64,000 bases of DNA, from the NCBI GenBank assembly GCA_013214545.1, contig JABSQB010000012.1, positions 1-64,000 on the forward strand, in the 5' to 3' direction. Source of the DNA: Henriciella sp. Lineage in GTDB: Bacteria > Pseudomonadota > Alphaproteobacteria > Caulobacterales > Hyphomonadaceae. Positions 18,371 through 26,896 of the stretch are shown piece after piece. The notes under the pieces are model-generated. The model did not search any database. It saw only the letters and a program-made list of their open reading frames with translations, and had not been told where the DNA came from. Within the stretch, counting starts at the first letter, position 1; every line of letters starts with the position of its first letter. Made by a program: the position numbers and the translations under genes.

Positions 18371-19286
18371 GCGGCATGCCCGCTTGCTGGCGCTGCGCCA
18401 ACCAGACTCCACCCAGAATGAGTGCGAAGGCGAGGAAAGCGTTCCAGCTCTGCATCTCGCGGAAGGCGAAAAAGCCGATAATCGCCGACAGGATCGGGAT
18501 CATGTAGCCGGTCAGCGACACGAAGGTCGCGCTCGTGCGCTGGATCAGGATCATATAGAGCACTGAGGCCACTGCAGTCGGTCCGAGAGCGAGCCCAATA
18601 AGGCCAGCTATCGCGCTCGTGGACGGCGCCAGCGTCTGATAGTCGACCAGCAGGAGAAGCGGCCAGGTCGTAATCGCGCCGAAGCTCAGGAAGCCGGCCG
18701 AAAACACAAAGGGCGGGATCTCCTTGCCATAGCGCGCGATGATAGACGAGGCGGCATAGAAGAAAGTCGCGAACAGGCACATGGCCTGGGCGATGACGCT
18801 GGCCGATCCGAAGGACGCAATCGCCTCCGGTCCGAACAGAACCGCGACCCCGAAGAATCCAATGACCAGGCCAAAGGCTTTGCGGCGGTGGATATAGTCA
18901 TCATGGAAGAAGATGTGCGCCAGGATCGAGGTGAAGAGCGGTGCCGCCGACACGTAAAGCGCGGCCAGAGATGAATCGACCGTCTTCTGCGCCGTGGTGA
19001 TCAGCAGAAACGGCGCGGCGGTGCCGAACGTCCCCATGCCCGCCATGATCAGCCAGCTTTTCCAGTCACTGAAAGGCGGCCAGGACTGGCGGGTCAGCGC
19101 AGCGACGATCAGCAGGACAATCGCGCCAGCTGTGATCCGCATCGGAATGATAAATTGCGGCGGGAAGCCAAGCGCCGGGTCATCATGACTGACGGCCAGG
19201 CGAGTAAAGGCATAAGCAGACGCCCACAGAATGGTGAGGCCTGAAAACAGGGCCCAGTCGATCAGATTTCGGTTTTGCTGCATCAC
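18360..19286 (-). CDS. EamA-family (DMT) transporter
   Basis: A 308-residue protein with ten predicted membrane helices in two EamA repeats, as in RhaT/YdcZ-type drug/metabolite exporters. Cues include ILWASAYAFTRLAV in the first helix, PLFTSILAHIFFHDD at the end of repeat one, and PILSAIIGFFAFREMQSWNAFLAFALILGG at the end of repeat two. Substrate unknown. The gene is divergent from the flavin oxidoreductase across a 167-bp region holding a 7-bp dyad. Confidence 0.88.
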   Translation of the reverse strand: MMQQNRNLIDWALFSGLTILWASAYAFTRLAVSHDDPALGFPPQFIIPMRITAGAIVLLIVAALTRQSWPPFSDWKSWLIMAGMGTFGTAAPFLLITTAQKTVDSSLAALYVSAAPLFTSILAHIFFHDDYIHRRKAFGLVIGFFGVAVLFGPEAIASFGSASVIAQAMCLFATFFYAASSIIARYGKEIPPFVFSAGFLSFGAITTWPLLLLVDYQTLAPSTSAIAGLIGLALGPTAVASVLYMILIQRTSATFVSLTGYMIPILSAIIGFFAFREMQSWNAFLAFALILGGVWLAQRQQAGMPLKA

Positions 19287-19355
19287 CCGCTTCCGTACTC
19301 CTCACGTCCCCTAAGCACGCAATTCATGCGGTCAAGGCCGCAAAACACGGTCAAA

Positions 19356-19372
19356 TAAAGATAGAATCTTTA
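19356..19372. promoter_or_regulatory. Short dyad between divergent genes
   Basis: TAAAGAT-AGA-ATCTTTA is a perfect 7-bp inverted repeat with a 3-nt centre in the otherwise featureless 19287-19453 divergent region. Possible operator; the regulator is unknown. Confidence 0.3.
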
Positions 19373-19453
19373 CTTATTGGACAGATAAGCACGATTGCCT
19401 GGGGGCGACATTAGACTTTTATAGTGAGATTGTAATTGGGTGGGATTCCGAAA

Positions 19454-20854
19454 ATGCAGGATGTTGATTACCTGATCATTGGCGCCGGAGCACTCGGCCT
19501 GACCTTTGCGGACACGATTGTACGTGAGAGCGATGCGACGGTGGCCATTGTCGATCGCAACTTTCGTCCCGGCGGGCACTGGAACTATGCCTATGACTTT
19601 GTCCGGCTACACCAGCCCTCTGAATTCTATGGCGTTGAGTCCGTCCGCCTTGGCAATGCGACGCGCGATCAGCACGGTTGGAACGCAGGCTATTTCGAGC
19701 TCGCGACCGGCGAAGAAGTGCTCGACTATTTTGAAACTGTGATGGCCGATCATCTGCTGCCCAGCGGGCGCGTCCAGTATTTTCAGGAAAGCGATTATTG
19801 CGGCGATGGCCGGGTTCGCCACCTAGAAACCGGTGGGACGACCCAATTCCAAGTTCGCAAGAAAACCGTAGACGCGACCTATTTCGGGACGACGATCCCG
19901 GCCCAACACGCGCCAAGCTTCACCGTCGCCGATGGGGTCACGCTGATCGCTCCGAATGACGTTTCAAGCCTCTGGGCAAGCGAGCGGGACAAGTTTCAAT
20001 CCGTGTGCATTATTGGCGCCGGGAAGACCGGCATGGATGTCGGCGTCAGGCTGATAGAACTCGGCGTGCCAGGCGACGCCATTGCCTGGGTCAAGCCGCG
20101 CGACTCGTGGTTGATGAATCGCGCCACATTGCAGCCCGGCCCGGAATTTTTCGAGAGCACCATGCTGGCCCAGGCCCAGCAGATGCAGGCCCTGGCTGAA
20201 GCCACCTCCGCCCGGGACCTGTTTCATCGCTTGGAAAGCGACGGCGTCATGCTACGCCTCGACCCGGCGATCGAGCCGGAAATGTACCATTGCGCCATAA
20301 TCTCTGAAGGTGAGGTCGCATTGCTAAATCAGGTCGGCCGGATCATTCGTCAGGGTCGTGTGCAATCCATCTCTCACAGCGGACTGAACCTGGAACAGGC
20401 CACCGCCGCGATGCCGGAGAACACGCTCTTTATCGATTGCTCCGCCAGCGCTGTGACCCGGCACCCGCAGATTCCGATCTATCAGGACCAGAAAATCACG
20501 CTGCAGATTGCGCGCACCTGCCAGCCTGCATTCAGCGCCGCGATGATTGGCCTAATCGAAACGTTATCCTTGAGCGATGCAGAGAAAAATGAACTCTGCC
20601 GCCCCCTGCCCCTTCCGGATACGCCGCACGATTACTTCGCTATCGCGCTGAGCAATATGATGAATCAATACATCTGGTCCCGCACACCGCAAACGCGCGA
20701 CTGGATGATGCGCTCACGCCTCGATGGCTTCTCTCAACGCATCGCTGAGGTCACCGAAGAAGATGCGGCGGCGCACGCGATCTTGAATACGTTCAGGCAC
20801 AATATGCCCGTCGCGATTGCGAATATTCAGAAATTGATGACCGGCTCCGGCTAA
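19454..20854 (+). CDS. FAD/NAD(P)-dependent oxidoreductase
   Basis: A 466-residue flavoprotein. It has an N-terminal FAD dinucleotide-binding motif (LIIGAGALGLTFAD), a flavin-monooxygenase-like PGGHWNYAYDFVRLHQPSEFYGV segment, and a second Rossmann motif for NAD(P) (IIGAGKTGMDVGVRL). It resembles predicted flavin monooxygenases, but the substrate cannot be told. The ATG at 19454 (MQDVDYL) is preferred over the TTG at 19436, since the extra six residues precede a canonical N-terminus. Confidence 0.8.
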   Translation: MQDVDYLIIGAGALGLTFADTIVRESDATVAIVDRNFRPGGHWNYAYDFVRLHQPSEFYGVESVRLGNATRDQHGWNAGYFELATGEEVLDYFETVMADHLLPSGRVQYFQESDYCGDGRVRHLETGGTTQFQVRKKTVDATYFGTTIPAQHAPSFTVADGVTLIAPNDVSSLWASERDKFQSVCIIGAGKTGMDVGVRLIELGVPGDAIAWVKPRDSWLMNRATLQPGPEFFESTMLAQAQQMQALAEATSARDLFHRLESDGVMLRLDPAIEPEMYHCAIISEGEVALLNQVGRIIRQGRVQSISHSGLNLEQATAAMPENTLFIDCSASAVTRHPQIPIYQDQKITLQIARTCQPAFSAAMIGLIETLSLSDAEKNELCRPLPLPDTPHDYFAIALSNMMNQYIWSRTPQTRDWMMRSRLDGFSQRIAEVTEEDAAAHAILNTFRHNMPVAIANIQKLMTGSG

Positions 20855-20866
20855 GGCGCGGTGGTT

Positions 20867-21508
20867 TTAATGCTGCGTGTCAGAGCCATTGGCGCTGAGC
20901 AGACGGGCTTGTTGCACCCACTCATCCCGCGACACACGACCGGGACTCGCCAGATAATCATCCACCCATTTGATCTCAGGCTCGGTCCACGCAGCGATTT
21001 GCCGGAAGTGATAGATGCCCAGCTCGTTCAACTGTTTTGATCGCTTCGGGCCAATACCCTTGATCCGGGTCAGGTCATCCGCCTCACCATCTGGGCGGGT
21101 TAGGGTTTCCGGAGCCGGACTTTTTACCGCCTCTGAAGCGCGCGGGTCGAACATGCTCGCAACCGAATTCAGACCATTATTACGGTGCAAATTGTCATAC
21201 CAGTCGACCAAAGCCGATCCGGTCAGCGTATTAGGAAGGTTCATCCATGCCGGAAAACTCTCCAGCAAGCGCGCCGTATTTTCCCAATGCCGCAAGTTGA
21301 GATCTGACAGAGATCGCAATAGCTCGCTCGCCATTGTGTCAGCATCCGGGTCCATCTGCCGCCCACGCGCTGCCCTAGATTGGCCCAACTGGCTGGCCAT
21401 GATCTGCGCCGTTCGTTGGGAAAAATCGCTCCATGCCGAAAAGCTCTCACGCCAGTATTCCCAGGGTGACAAAGGAGAATTGTCCTGTGGCAAGTCTTGC
21501 GATTTCAT
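20867..21508 (-). CDS. Helix-hairpin-helix protein with a phasin-like helical N-terminus
   Basis: A 213-residue protein. Residues about 1-125 are helical with a Trp/amphipathic pattern (WEYWRESFSAWSDF, RHWENTARLLESFPAWM), loosely phasin- or PhaE-like. Residues about 150-205 are the compact module seen at the C-terminus of some NuoE and ribosome-associated proteins (RIKGIGPKRSKQLNELGIYHF, then WTEPEIKWVDDYL and GRVSRDEWVQQA). Binding of nucleic acid or protein is inferred from the HhH. Divergent from murI. Confidence 0.65.
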   Translation of the reverse strand: MKSQDLPQDNSPLSPWEYWRESFSAWSDFSQRTAQIMASQLGQSRAARGRQMDPDADTMASELLRSLSDLNLRHWENTARLLESFPAWMNLPNTLTGSALVDWYDNLHRNNGLNSVASMFDPRASEAVKSPAPETLTRPDGEADDLTRIKGIGPKRSKQLNELGIYHFRQIAAWTEPEIKWVDDYLASPGRVSRDEWVQQARLLSANGSDTQH

Positions 21509-21609
21509 ATCGGCATCCCAGTTATGCTGCGCCGCACAATAACAAGCCGTCCGGGTCAGGGCAAGTATTGACGATTTCCCCTATCGGCAAAGCAGGCTAG
21601 GCACGCAGC

Positions 21610-22416
21610 ATGACTAAGATCAAACACGGCAAAGTCCTGGTTTTTGATTCCGGAATGGGCGGCCTGACAGTGGCGCGAGAGATCCAGGCTTTGGCGCCTG
21701 ATCTTGCCGTAGACTATGCCGCCGATAGCGGCTTCTTCCCGTATGGTGACAAATCCGATGCTGATTTGCGGGCGCGCCTGCCCGAGATTGCGGCCCGTCT
21801 GGCAGAAGCCGCCCAGCCCGACGTTTTCGTGATTGCCTGCAACACGGCCAGCACGCTCGCCCTCGACGAGGTGCGGGCCGTCCTCGACATTCCCGTGGTC
21901 GGAACCGTGCCCGCAATCAAGCCGGCGGCGGCGCTGACACGCACCGGCACGATTGGCCTGCTCGCGACCCCCGGCACAGTGCGGCGCGCCTATACCGCTA
22001 AACTGATCGAAGACTTCGCTCAGGATGTCCGAGTAATCCTGCACGGGTCGGTCGATCTGGTGCGTATGGCGGAAGAGACCGCTTCCGGCGGCGCCGTGGC
22101 CCTGGATGCATTCCGTGCGGCCCAGGCCCCCTTGTTTGAGGCGGATGGCGGCGACGAGATCGACACGATTGTTCTGGCCTGTACGCATTTCCCGCTGATC
22201 CGCGGCGAACTCGCCGCTACGGTGCCGCACGCGGTTACCTTTATTGATAGCGGTGAGGCCATCGCGCGGCAGACCTTCCGCGTCCTGCCGGAAAACCTGC
22301 CGACGGAGCGCACCGGCGGCAAGGTCTGGCTGTCGAGCGATCCCAGCGATCAGGCCCGGCTGGTCGAAGTCAGTCGACGGTTCGGCTTCATGGACGTGCA
22401 TGCCTTAAGCGCATAA
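21610..22416 (+). CDS. murI: Glutamate racemase MurI
   Basis: Converts L- to D-glutamate for peptidoglycan. The 268-residue protein shows both catalytic cysteines in their motifs, IACNTAS and ACTHFPL, the N-terminal VFDSGMGGLTVAREI and the PYGDKS loop. Length matches the family. A single copy of an essential enzyme is expected here. Confidence 0.97.
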   Translation: MTKIKHGKVLVFDSGMGGLTVAREIQALAPDLAVDYAADSGFFPYGDKSDADLRARLPEIAARLAEAAQPDVFVIACNTASTLALDEVRAVLDIPVVGTVPAIKPAAALTRTGTIGLLATPGTVRRAYTAKLIEDFAQDVRVILHGSVDLVRMAEETASGGAVALDAFRAAQAPLFEADGGDEIDTIVLACTHFPLIRGELAATVPHAVTFIDSGEAIARQTFRVLPENLPTERTGGKVWLSSDPSDQARLVEVSRRFGFMDVHALSA

Positions 22417-22491
22417 AAAGACAGCGCGCTCATCGGACTGTCACAAAACGCGCGTAAGAGCGGCCGCTTCACCTGCCCAAGGAGACGCAAA

Positions 22492-23634
22492 TTGCGTATC
22501 GCCGTCAGCCTCATCGCAAGTCTCGCTCTTGCTGCGTGCGGCGATCCTGTGAAGCTGTCCGAGATTCCTGAACAGGTAGATGCGCCGCCAGTTTTTAGCA
22601 TTGGCGAAGCAGAGAAGATCCGGATCGTTGGATCTTCCACCGTGGCGCCGTTTTCAACTACGGCAGCAGAGCAGTTCGGCGCGATTTCGCCCCACCCGGC
22701 TCCGATTGTCGAAACGACCGGAACCGGCGGCGGCTTCAAGGCTTTTTGCCGCGCCATCGGCCCGGCTGAACCGTCCATCGTCAACGCCTCGCGCCAGATG
22801 AAAGACAGCGAGCGGGCGCAATGCGCAGAGGCCGGGATCATCGACCCGGTTCGGATCAAGATCGGATATGATGGGATCGTGCTCGCCAATCGAAAGGCCG
22901 GACCGGTCCTGAACCTGACCAAGTCCCAGATCTTTCGGGCGCTGGCGGCAAATCTGCCAGACCAGAATGGCGGCTGGACCGCTAATCCCTATCGCCTGTG
23001 GAGCGATGTCGATCCAGCATTGCCGGAAATCCGCATCCTCGTATCTGGCCCGCCACCAACTTCAGGCACGCGCGATGCTTTTGTCGAGATCGCCATGGAA
23101 GGCGGTGCCCGGACATTTGAAATCCTGGCTGCGCTTGAGCAATCTGATCCCGACTCCTTTCGTGCCCGCGCACACGAGATCCGCAATGATGGCGCCTGGA
23201 TTGATAGCGGCGAAAATGACAGCACCATCATCAACACTTTGCTGCGCAATGATGATTCCATTGGTGTACTCGGCTACTCATTCCTCGAGCAGAACCTGGA
23301 CCGGATCAAAGCTGCCACAGTCGGCGACACGCAGCCTACATTCGAGAATATTATCAGCGGCGAGTATGAAGTCTCACGCAGTATGTATTTCTATGTGAAA
23401 CGCGAACACTTGCCGTTGGTGCCGGGTCTGGCGGAGTTTGTCGAAGAGTTCACGCAGGAAGACGCCTGGGGGCCGGATGGTTACCTTGCCGACAAGGGAC
23501 TGATCCCGCTTCTGCCGGAAGAGCGGGCGAGCGTGCGCGAAACGGTCCTCGCGGCGCTTACAGATCCGAAAAATCCACCACCGTCAGAGAATGTCCCGTC
23601 GCCTCCACAAAGTGATGCAGTCCCTCCCGGCTGA
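22492..23634 (+). CDS. pstS: PstS-like phosphate-binding lipoprotein
   Basis: A 380-residue substrate-binding lipoprotein (lipobox LAAC, Cys15) of the PstS/PBP-like-2 family. It starts at TTG with AAGGAG 7 nt upstream. Phosphate-site motifs are GSSTVAPFS, ETTGTGGGFK, NASRQMK and SGTRDAFVE. The last 60 residues include a Pro/Ser-rich tail. No pstCAB genes follow, so it may serve a distant transporter or act as a phosphate-scavenging lipoprotein. Its 3' end overlaps the convergent prolyl-tRNA editing gene by 77 bp. Confidence 0.88.
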   Translation: MRIAVSLIASLALAACGDPVKLSEIPEQVDAPPVFSIGEAEKIRIVGSSTVAPFSTTAAEQFGAISPHPAPIVETTGTGGGFKAFCRAIGPAEPSIVNASRQMKDSERAQCAEAGIIDPVRIKIGYDGIVLANRKAGPVLNLTKSQIFRALAANLPDQNGGWTANPYRLWSDVDPALPEIRILVSGPPPTSGTRDAFVEIAMEGGARTFEILAALEQSDPDSFRARAHEIRNDGAWIDSGENDSTIINTLLRNDDSIGVLGYSFLEQNLDRIKAATVGDTQPTFENIISGEYEVSRSMYFYVKREHLPLVPGLAEFVEEFTQEDAWGPDGYLADKGLIPLLPEERASVRETVLAALTDPKNPPPSENVPSPPQSDAVPPG

Positions 23635-24055
23635 TCGCCGTGGTTGCGGTGTTGACCAGGGGGTGAAAATTAACCGTGTCGAAGCCCATCAATGCGGCGT
23701 CTGCGATGAATTTCACGCGCAGGTCTTTATCATTCATCAGCGCGAAGGCCGTGACTGATCCTGGTTCCACGCCCAGGCACTCCACCATCAGCTCAGCGCT
23801 GGCAAAGGACAGACGGCGGGTACCGATTTTCTTGTGTAGCTGATTGAGGCGCAGCTGACTGTCGGCCCAAGCCGAGATCAGCACGATCACCCCATCCTTG
23901 TCCTTCATGAACAGGTTCTTGGTGTGGCCACCCGGCATGGAAGCTTTCAAGTGCCGGCCTTCTTCGACCGTGAACGTCGCCGGATGTTCGACCGTCTTAT
24001 GGTCGATGCCGAGATCGTCGAGATAAGCGAACAGGTCAGATGGGCTTGCAGGCAT
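23558..24055 (-). CDS. Prolyl-tRNA editing protein (YbaK/ProXp-ala type)
   Basis: A 165-residue YbaK-domain protein that would hydrolyse mischarged Ala-tRNA(Pro). Typical features are TVEHPATFTVEEGRHLKASMPGGHTKNLFMKDK, the catalytic-Lys context, RLSFASAELM and GVEPGSVTAFALMND. It resembles the free-standing ProXp-ala/PrdX proteins common in alphaproteobacteria. The coding end lies inside the pstS reading region on the opposite strand (77-bp overlap). Confidence 0.92.
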   Translation of the reverse strand: MPASPSDLFAYLDDLGIDHKTVEHPATFTVEEGRHLKASMPGGHTKNLFMKDKDGVIVLISAWADSQLRLNQLHKKIGTRRLSFASAELMVECLGVEPGSVTAFALMNDKDLRVKFIADAALMGFDTVNFHPLVNTATTAISREGLHHFVEATGHSLTVVDFSDL

Positions 24056-24111
24056 GACGGCCTTGGGGCAGGAATCCGGCTCTCGGTCAAGACTGTGTTG
24101 AAGGAAGTCTC

Positions 24112-24846
24112 ATGCAGCTGGAATGCTACAAGATCTATGATGTCGCCCCGGAGATTGTTCCTGGCCGCAGCAATCGCGACTGGATGGATGCATTTCCCGA
24201 TCGCCAGCCTTATCGCTGCCTGCCGCTGTCCATGGCCAATTCAACCGGATGGGAAATCCTTTGTCCGATGGATCTGAAAATCATCTGGAATGGCGGCCCC
24301 GGAAAAGACGATCTCAGCTTCAAGACGCGCGGTGATCCGCGCGCCATTCCGTCCTTCGCCGACAGTCATTTCCAGCGCGGGATCGTGACCTTCCATACGG
24401 GCCACCTGTTCCGCACGCCGCCCGGCTGGGGCCTGATGACCATGGGCGCGCCGAACTTCTTCAAGGACGGCATCGCGCCACTTACAGGACTGGTTGAGAC
24501 CGACTGGCTGCCTTTCCCGTTCACCATGAACTGGCAGATGACCCGGCCCGGTGAGGTGATCTTCAAGAAAGGCGAACCGTTCTGCTTCATCGTTCCGATC
24601 CAGCACGGCAAGCTGGAAGAGATTGAACCCGAGCGCAAACTGCTCAGCACCAATCCGCAGCTCGAAAAAGAATTTCATGGCTGGGCCGAAAGCCGCGGCA
24701 ACTTTAATAAGAAGCTGGTCTCAGGCGACGAAGAGGCCGTCAAAGCCGGCTGGCAGCGCCATTACATGCGCGGCGAAAAACAGACCGGCGACAAGATTGA
24801 TAGTCACGTCACCAAGCGCCGCCTCAAACCTCCAAAGGATGTTTAG
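24112..24846 (+). CDS. DUF6065-family protein
   Basis: A 244-residue cytoplasmic protein of unknown function. It matches the DUF6065 look: LPLSMANSTGWEILCP near residue 40, a central HTGHLFRTPPGWGLM, and FPFTMNWQMTRPGEVIFKKGEPFCFIVPI around residues 140-170. The many aromatic and proline positions suggest a cupin-like beta barrel, which is inference. It stands alone, 56 nt after the divergent editing-protein gene's start region. Confidence 0.82.
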   Translation: MQLECYKIYDVAPEIVPGRSNRDWMDAFPDRQPYRCLPLSMANSTGWEILCPMDLKIIWNGGPGKDDLSFKTRGDPRAIPSFADSHFQRGIVTFHTGHLFRTPPGWGLMTMGAPNFFKDGIAPLTGLVETDWLPFPFTMNWQMTRPGEVIFKKGEPFCFIVPIQHGKLEEIEPERKLLSTNPQLEKEFHGWAESRGNFNKKLVSGDEEAVKAGWQRHYMRGEKQTGDKIDSHVTKRRLKPPKDV

Positions 24847-24921
24847 GGCCGCTTCGCCTTGATTCTTGTCCCGATTTCACCCTGATTAATCCGCAAGGTC
24901 TCAGGGTGATGGAGGGATAAT

Positions 24922-25866
24922 ATGCCTGTACGTTCGATTTTGTTTGGAGCCAGTCTTCTTGGTCTCGCGGCCTGCGGTGGCGGCGGTGGCGATTATGAGC
25001 GCTCCATGGCACCGCCCTCGCCAGCGCCGGTCATGGCCGAAGACGCGATCGAGTTTGACGGCAGCGCGCAGATGAAATCTGTCGCAGGCCTGCAAAGCGC
25101 AGCCGATGAATCCGCGCCGCAACCGAGCGCCGGCGAGCCCGCCGCTGAACAATATATTGCTTATCGCCACAGCCTCGGCCTCACCCTGCCAAAAGGCGAA
25201 GTCGACCCCATGATGGCGGCCCATAGCGAAGCTTGCCGCGCAGCGGGAACCTCGACCTGCATTGTCATCAACTCGAATGTCTACAGCCAGGATGAGGATT
25301 ACGCCTCCGGCAATCTCTCCATCCGCGCGACACCGGCCTGGATCGAAACCTTTATGGGCGGGGTTGAGAGCGATGCCGAAAAATCCGGCGGCGAGGTTAC
25401 TCAGCGCTCAACCAGCGCCGAGGATCTGACTCGCCAAATCATCGATACGGGCGCCCGTCTTGAAGCGCAGAAAACCCTGCAAACCCGCCTGCTCAACCTG
25501 CTCGAACGCCGGGATGGCGAACTTGGCGAACTGCTTCAGATTGAACGCGAGCTCGCCCGCGTCACCGGCCAGATCGAGAGCATTGAAGCACAGCTCAAAA
25601 CCTTGCGTTTGCGGGTGTCCATGTCGTCGCTCGACATCAATTACCAGACCAAGGTGCCAGCCTTTAGCGGTTCGCGCGAGAACCCGCTCGGACAGGCCTT
25701 TGGCGATTTCTTCTACAATCTGTCCGGCGCCATTGCAGCCGTCATCACCGCATTCGCGATTGGACTGCCATGGATCATGTTGATCGGATTGTTCTTGTGG
25801 ATCTGGCTGAAGCTGATCTGGCCGCGCCTGCGTGGACGCAAGAAGAAACCGGGCGCGGCGTCTTAG
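24922..25866 (+). CDS. DUF4349 lipoprotein
   Basis: A 314-residue protein with a lipobox (LAAC, Cys17) followed by a Gly-rich spacer. The DUF4349 domain follows: SNVYSQDEDYASGNLSIRATPAWIETFM, then a coiled-coil section (LEAQKTLQTRLLNLLERRDGELGELLQIERELARV), then a C-terminal membrane helix (about residues 270-298) and a basic tail. It is thus anchored by both lipid and helix. Function unknown. It ends with a 4-bp overlap with convergent phyR. Confidence 0.87.
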   Translation: MPVRSILFGASLLGLAACGGGGGDYERSMAPPSPAPVMAEDAIEFDGSAQMKSVAGLQSAADESAPQPSAGEPAAEQYIAYRHSLGLTLPKGEVDPMMAAHSEACRAAGTSTCIVINSNVYSQDEDYASGNLSIRATPAWIETFMGGVESDAEKSGGEVTQRSTSAEDLTRQIIDTGARLEAQKTLQTRLLNLLERRDGELGELLQIERELARVTGQIESIEAQLKTLRLRVSMSSLDINYQTKVPAFSGSRENPLGQAFGDFFYNLSGAIAAVITAFAIGLPWIMLIGLFLWIWLKLIWPRLRGRKKKPGAAS

Positions 25867-26591
25867 GCCGACTGAACATTGATCAGGGCGTGCCCGATCA
25901 CGGCTTTCAGATATTCCGGATCAAACGGCTTAGTGATCAGGTAAGACGGTCCCTCATTCGTGGTTGAGAGATATTTCTCCGGATAGGCCGTGACATAGAC
26001 AACCGGGACATTGTCCGGCAGCTGCATTTGCGCGATCGCATCTGTGCCTTGCGATCCGTCGGCCAGATTGATGTCACTCAGAACCAGATCGGGTTGTTGT
26101 CCCTGGCACAGGGTCACAGCCTCGTCCGCCGTAATCGCGATCCCGATCACCTGATGGCCGAGGCTTTCAGCGAGGCGTTTCAGTTGAGACGAGATTAGCG
26201 GCTCGTCCTCAATGATCAGAAGCCGGGTTGCGGTGAATGAGGTCAGATCCGCTTCGGCGATGACCAGCATTTTCTCAAGCTCTTGTTCGCTGACACCAAA
26301 AATGCGGCGCACCATGGCTTGCGGCAAATTCTCAACCGCGATTAGCAGCAGCGCCCGGCGCGATTTCGCCGCTTGCGAGCTTGAGAGCTTGTCGAGTTCC
26401 TGATCGAGCATTTTGAACAAGCGCTCGCGATCGAAGTCGGTTTCCTCGAAGCTCGCCTCCAGGGACAAATCAATCACAGTCTGCAAAACACGCTCAACGC
26501 AGGCGTCGCCGGTAGCGGTGTCGCCGGTCGCCGCGCGGGCATAGCGACGCAGATAGGGTACGAGTTTTTCTATGCGTTCGGCCGTCCACAT
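25863..26591 (-). CDS. phyR: General stress response regulator PhyR
   Basis: The 242-residue protein has an N-terminal sigma-factor-like domain (residues 1-120, SigEcfG mimic) and a C-terminal receiver domain with acidic pocket EDE (128-130), phosphoacceptor Asp173 in LVLSDINLADG, and a Lys in KPFDPEYL. When phosphorylated, PhyR binds the anti-sigma factor NepR and frees the ECF sigma factor EcfG. It is divergent from nepR with a 65-bp gap. No ecfG gene is in the window. Confidence 0.95.
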   Translation of the reverse strand: MWTAERIEKLVPYLRRYARAATGDTATGDACVERVLQTVIDLSLEASFEETDFDRERLFKMLDQELDKLSSSQAAKSRRALLLIAVENLPQAMVRRIFGVSEQELEKMLVIAEADLTSFTATRLLIIEDEPLISSQLKRLAESLGHQVIGIAITADEAVTLCQGQQPDLVLSDINLADGSQGTDAIAQMQLPDNVPVVYVTAYPEKYLSTTNEGPSYLITKPFDPEYLKAVIGHALINVQSA

Positions 26592-26656
26592 TCTATTTTT
26601 CCCCGAACAAATCCAACTGCTTAAATGTCATTGACGAGACCGCACATATCCGACTT

Positions 26657-26896
26657 TTGTCCCGGCTGGGCGATGAGCCTCGAAAGCGGGGAAAGCTTTT
26701 GTCACCACGGGACCCAAAATCAAGCCAGCCTGAGCAGGAGGGACTGCCAAAAGTCGGCGAGGACCGGCTGGTGGAAATTGGTGATGCGCTGCGCAAAAAA
26801 TATGCGGATATCCAAAACGAACCGGTTCCCGATCGCTTGCAGAAAATGATCGACGCCCTGAAAGAGGCGGAAAAGCGCGCCCGCTCCGGCGATTAA
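26657..26896 (+). CDS. nepR: Anti-sigma factor NepR
   Basis: A protein of up to 79 residues carrying the NepR signature IGDALRKKYADIQNEPVPDRLQKMIDAL in two helices. It holds EcfG inactive until PhyR-P binds it. The upstream start is a TTG at 26657 with no clear ribosome site. A TTG at 26699 preceded by GGGGA fits better and would give 65 residues. Overlaps the convergent kinase gene by 4 bp. Confidence 0.9.
   Translation: MSRLGDEPRKRGKLLSPRDPKSSQPEQEGLPKVGEDRLVEIGDALRKKYADIQNEPVPDRLQKMIDALKEAEKRARSGD

Noticed and set aside
26592-26656. EcfG-type promoter between phyR and nepR
   Set aside because: Only a poor match (CGAAC, no CGTT at the right distance) was found, so I did not list it.
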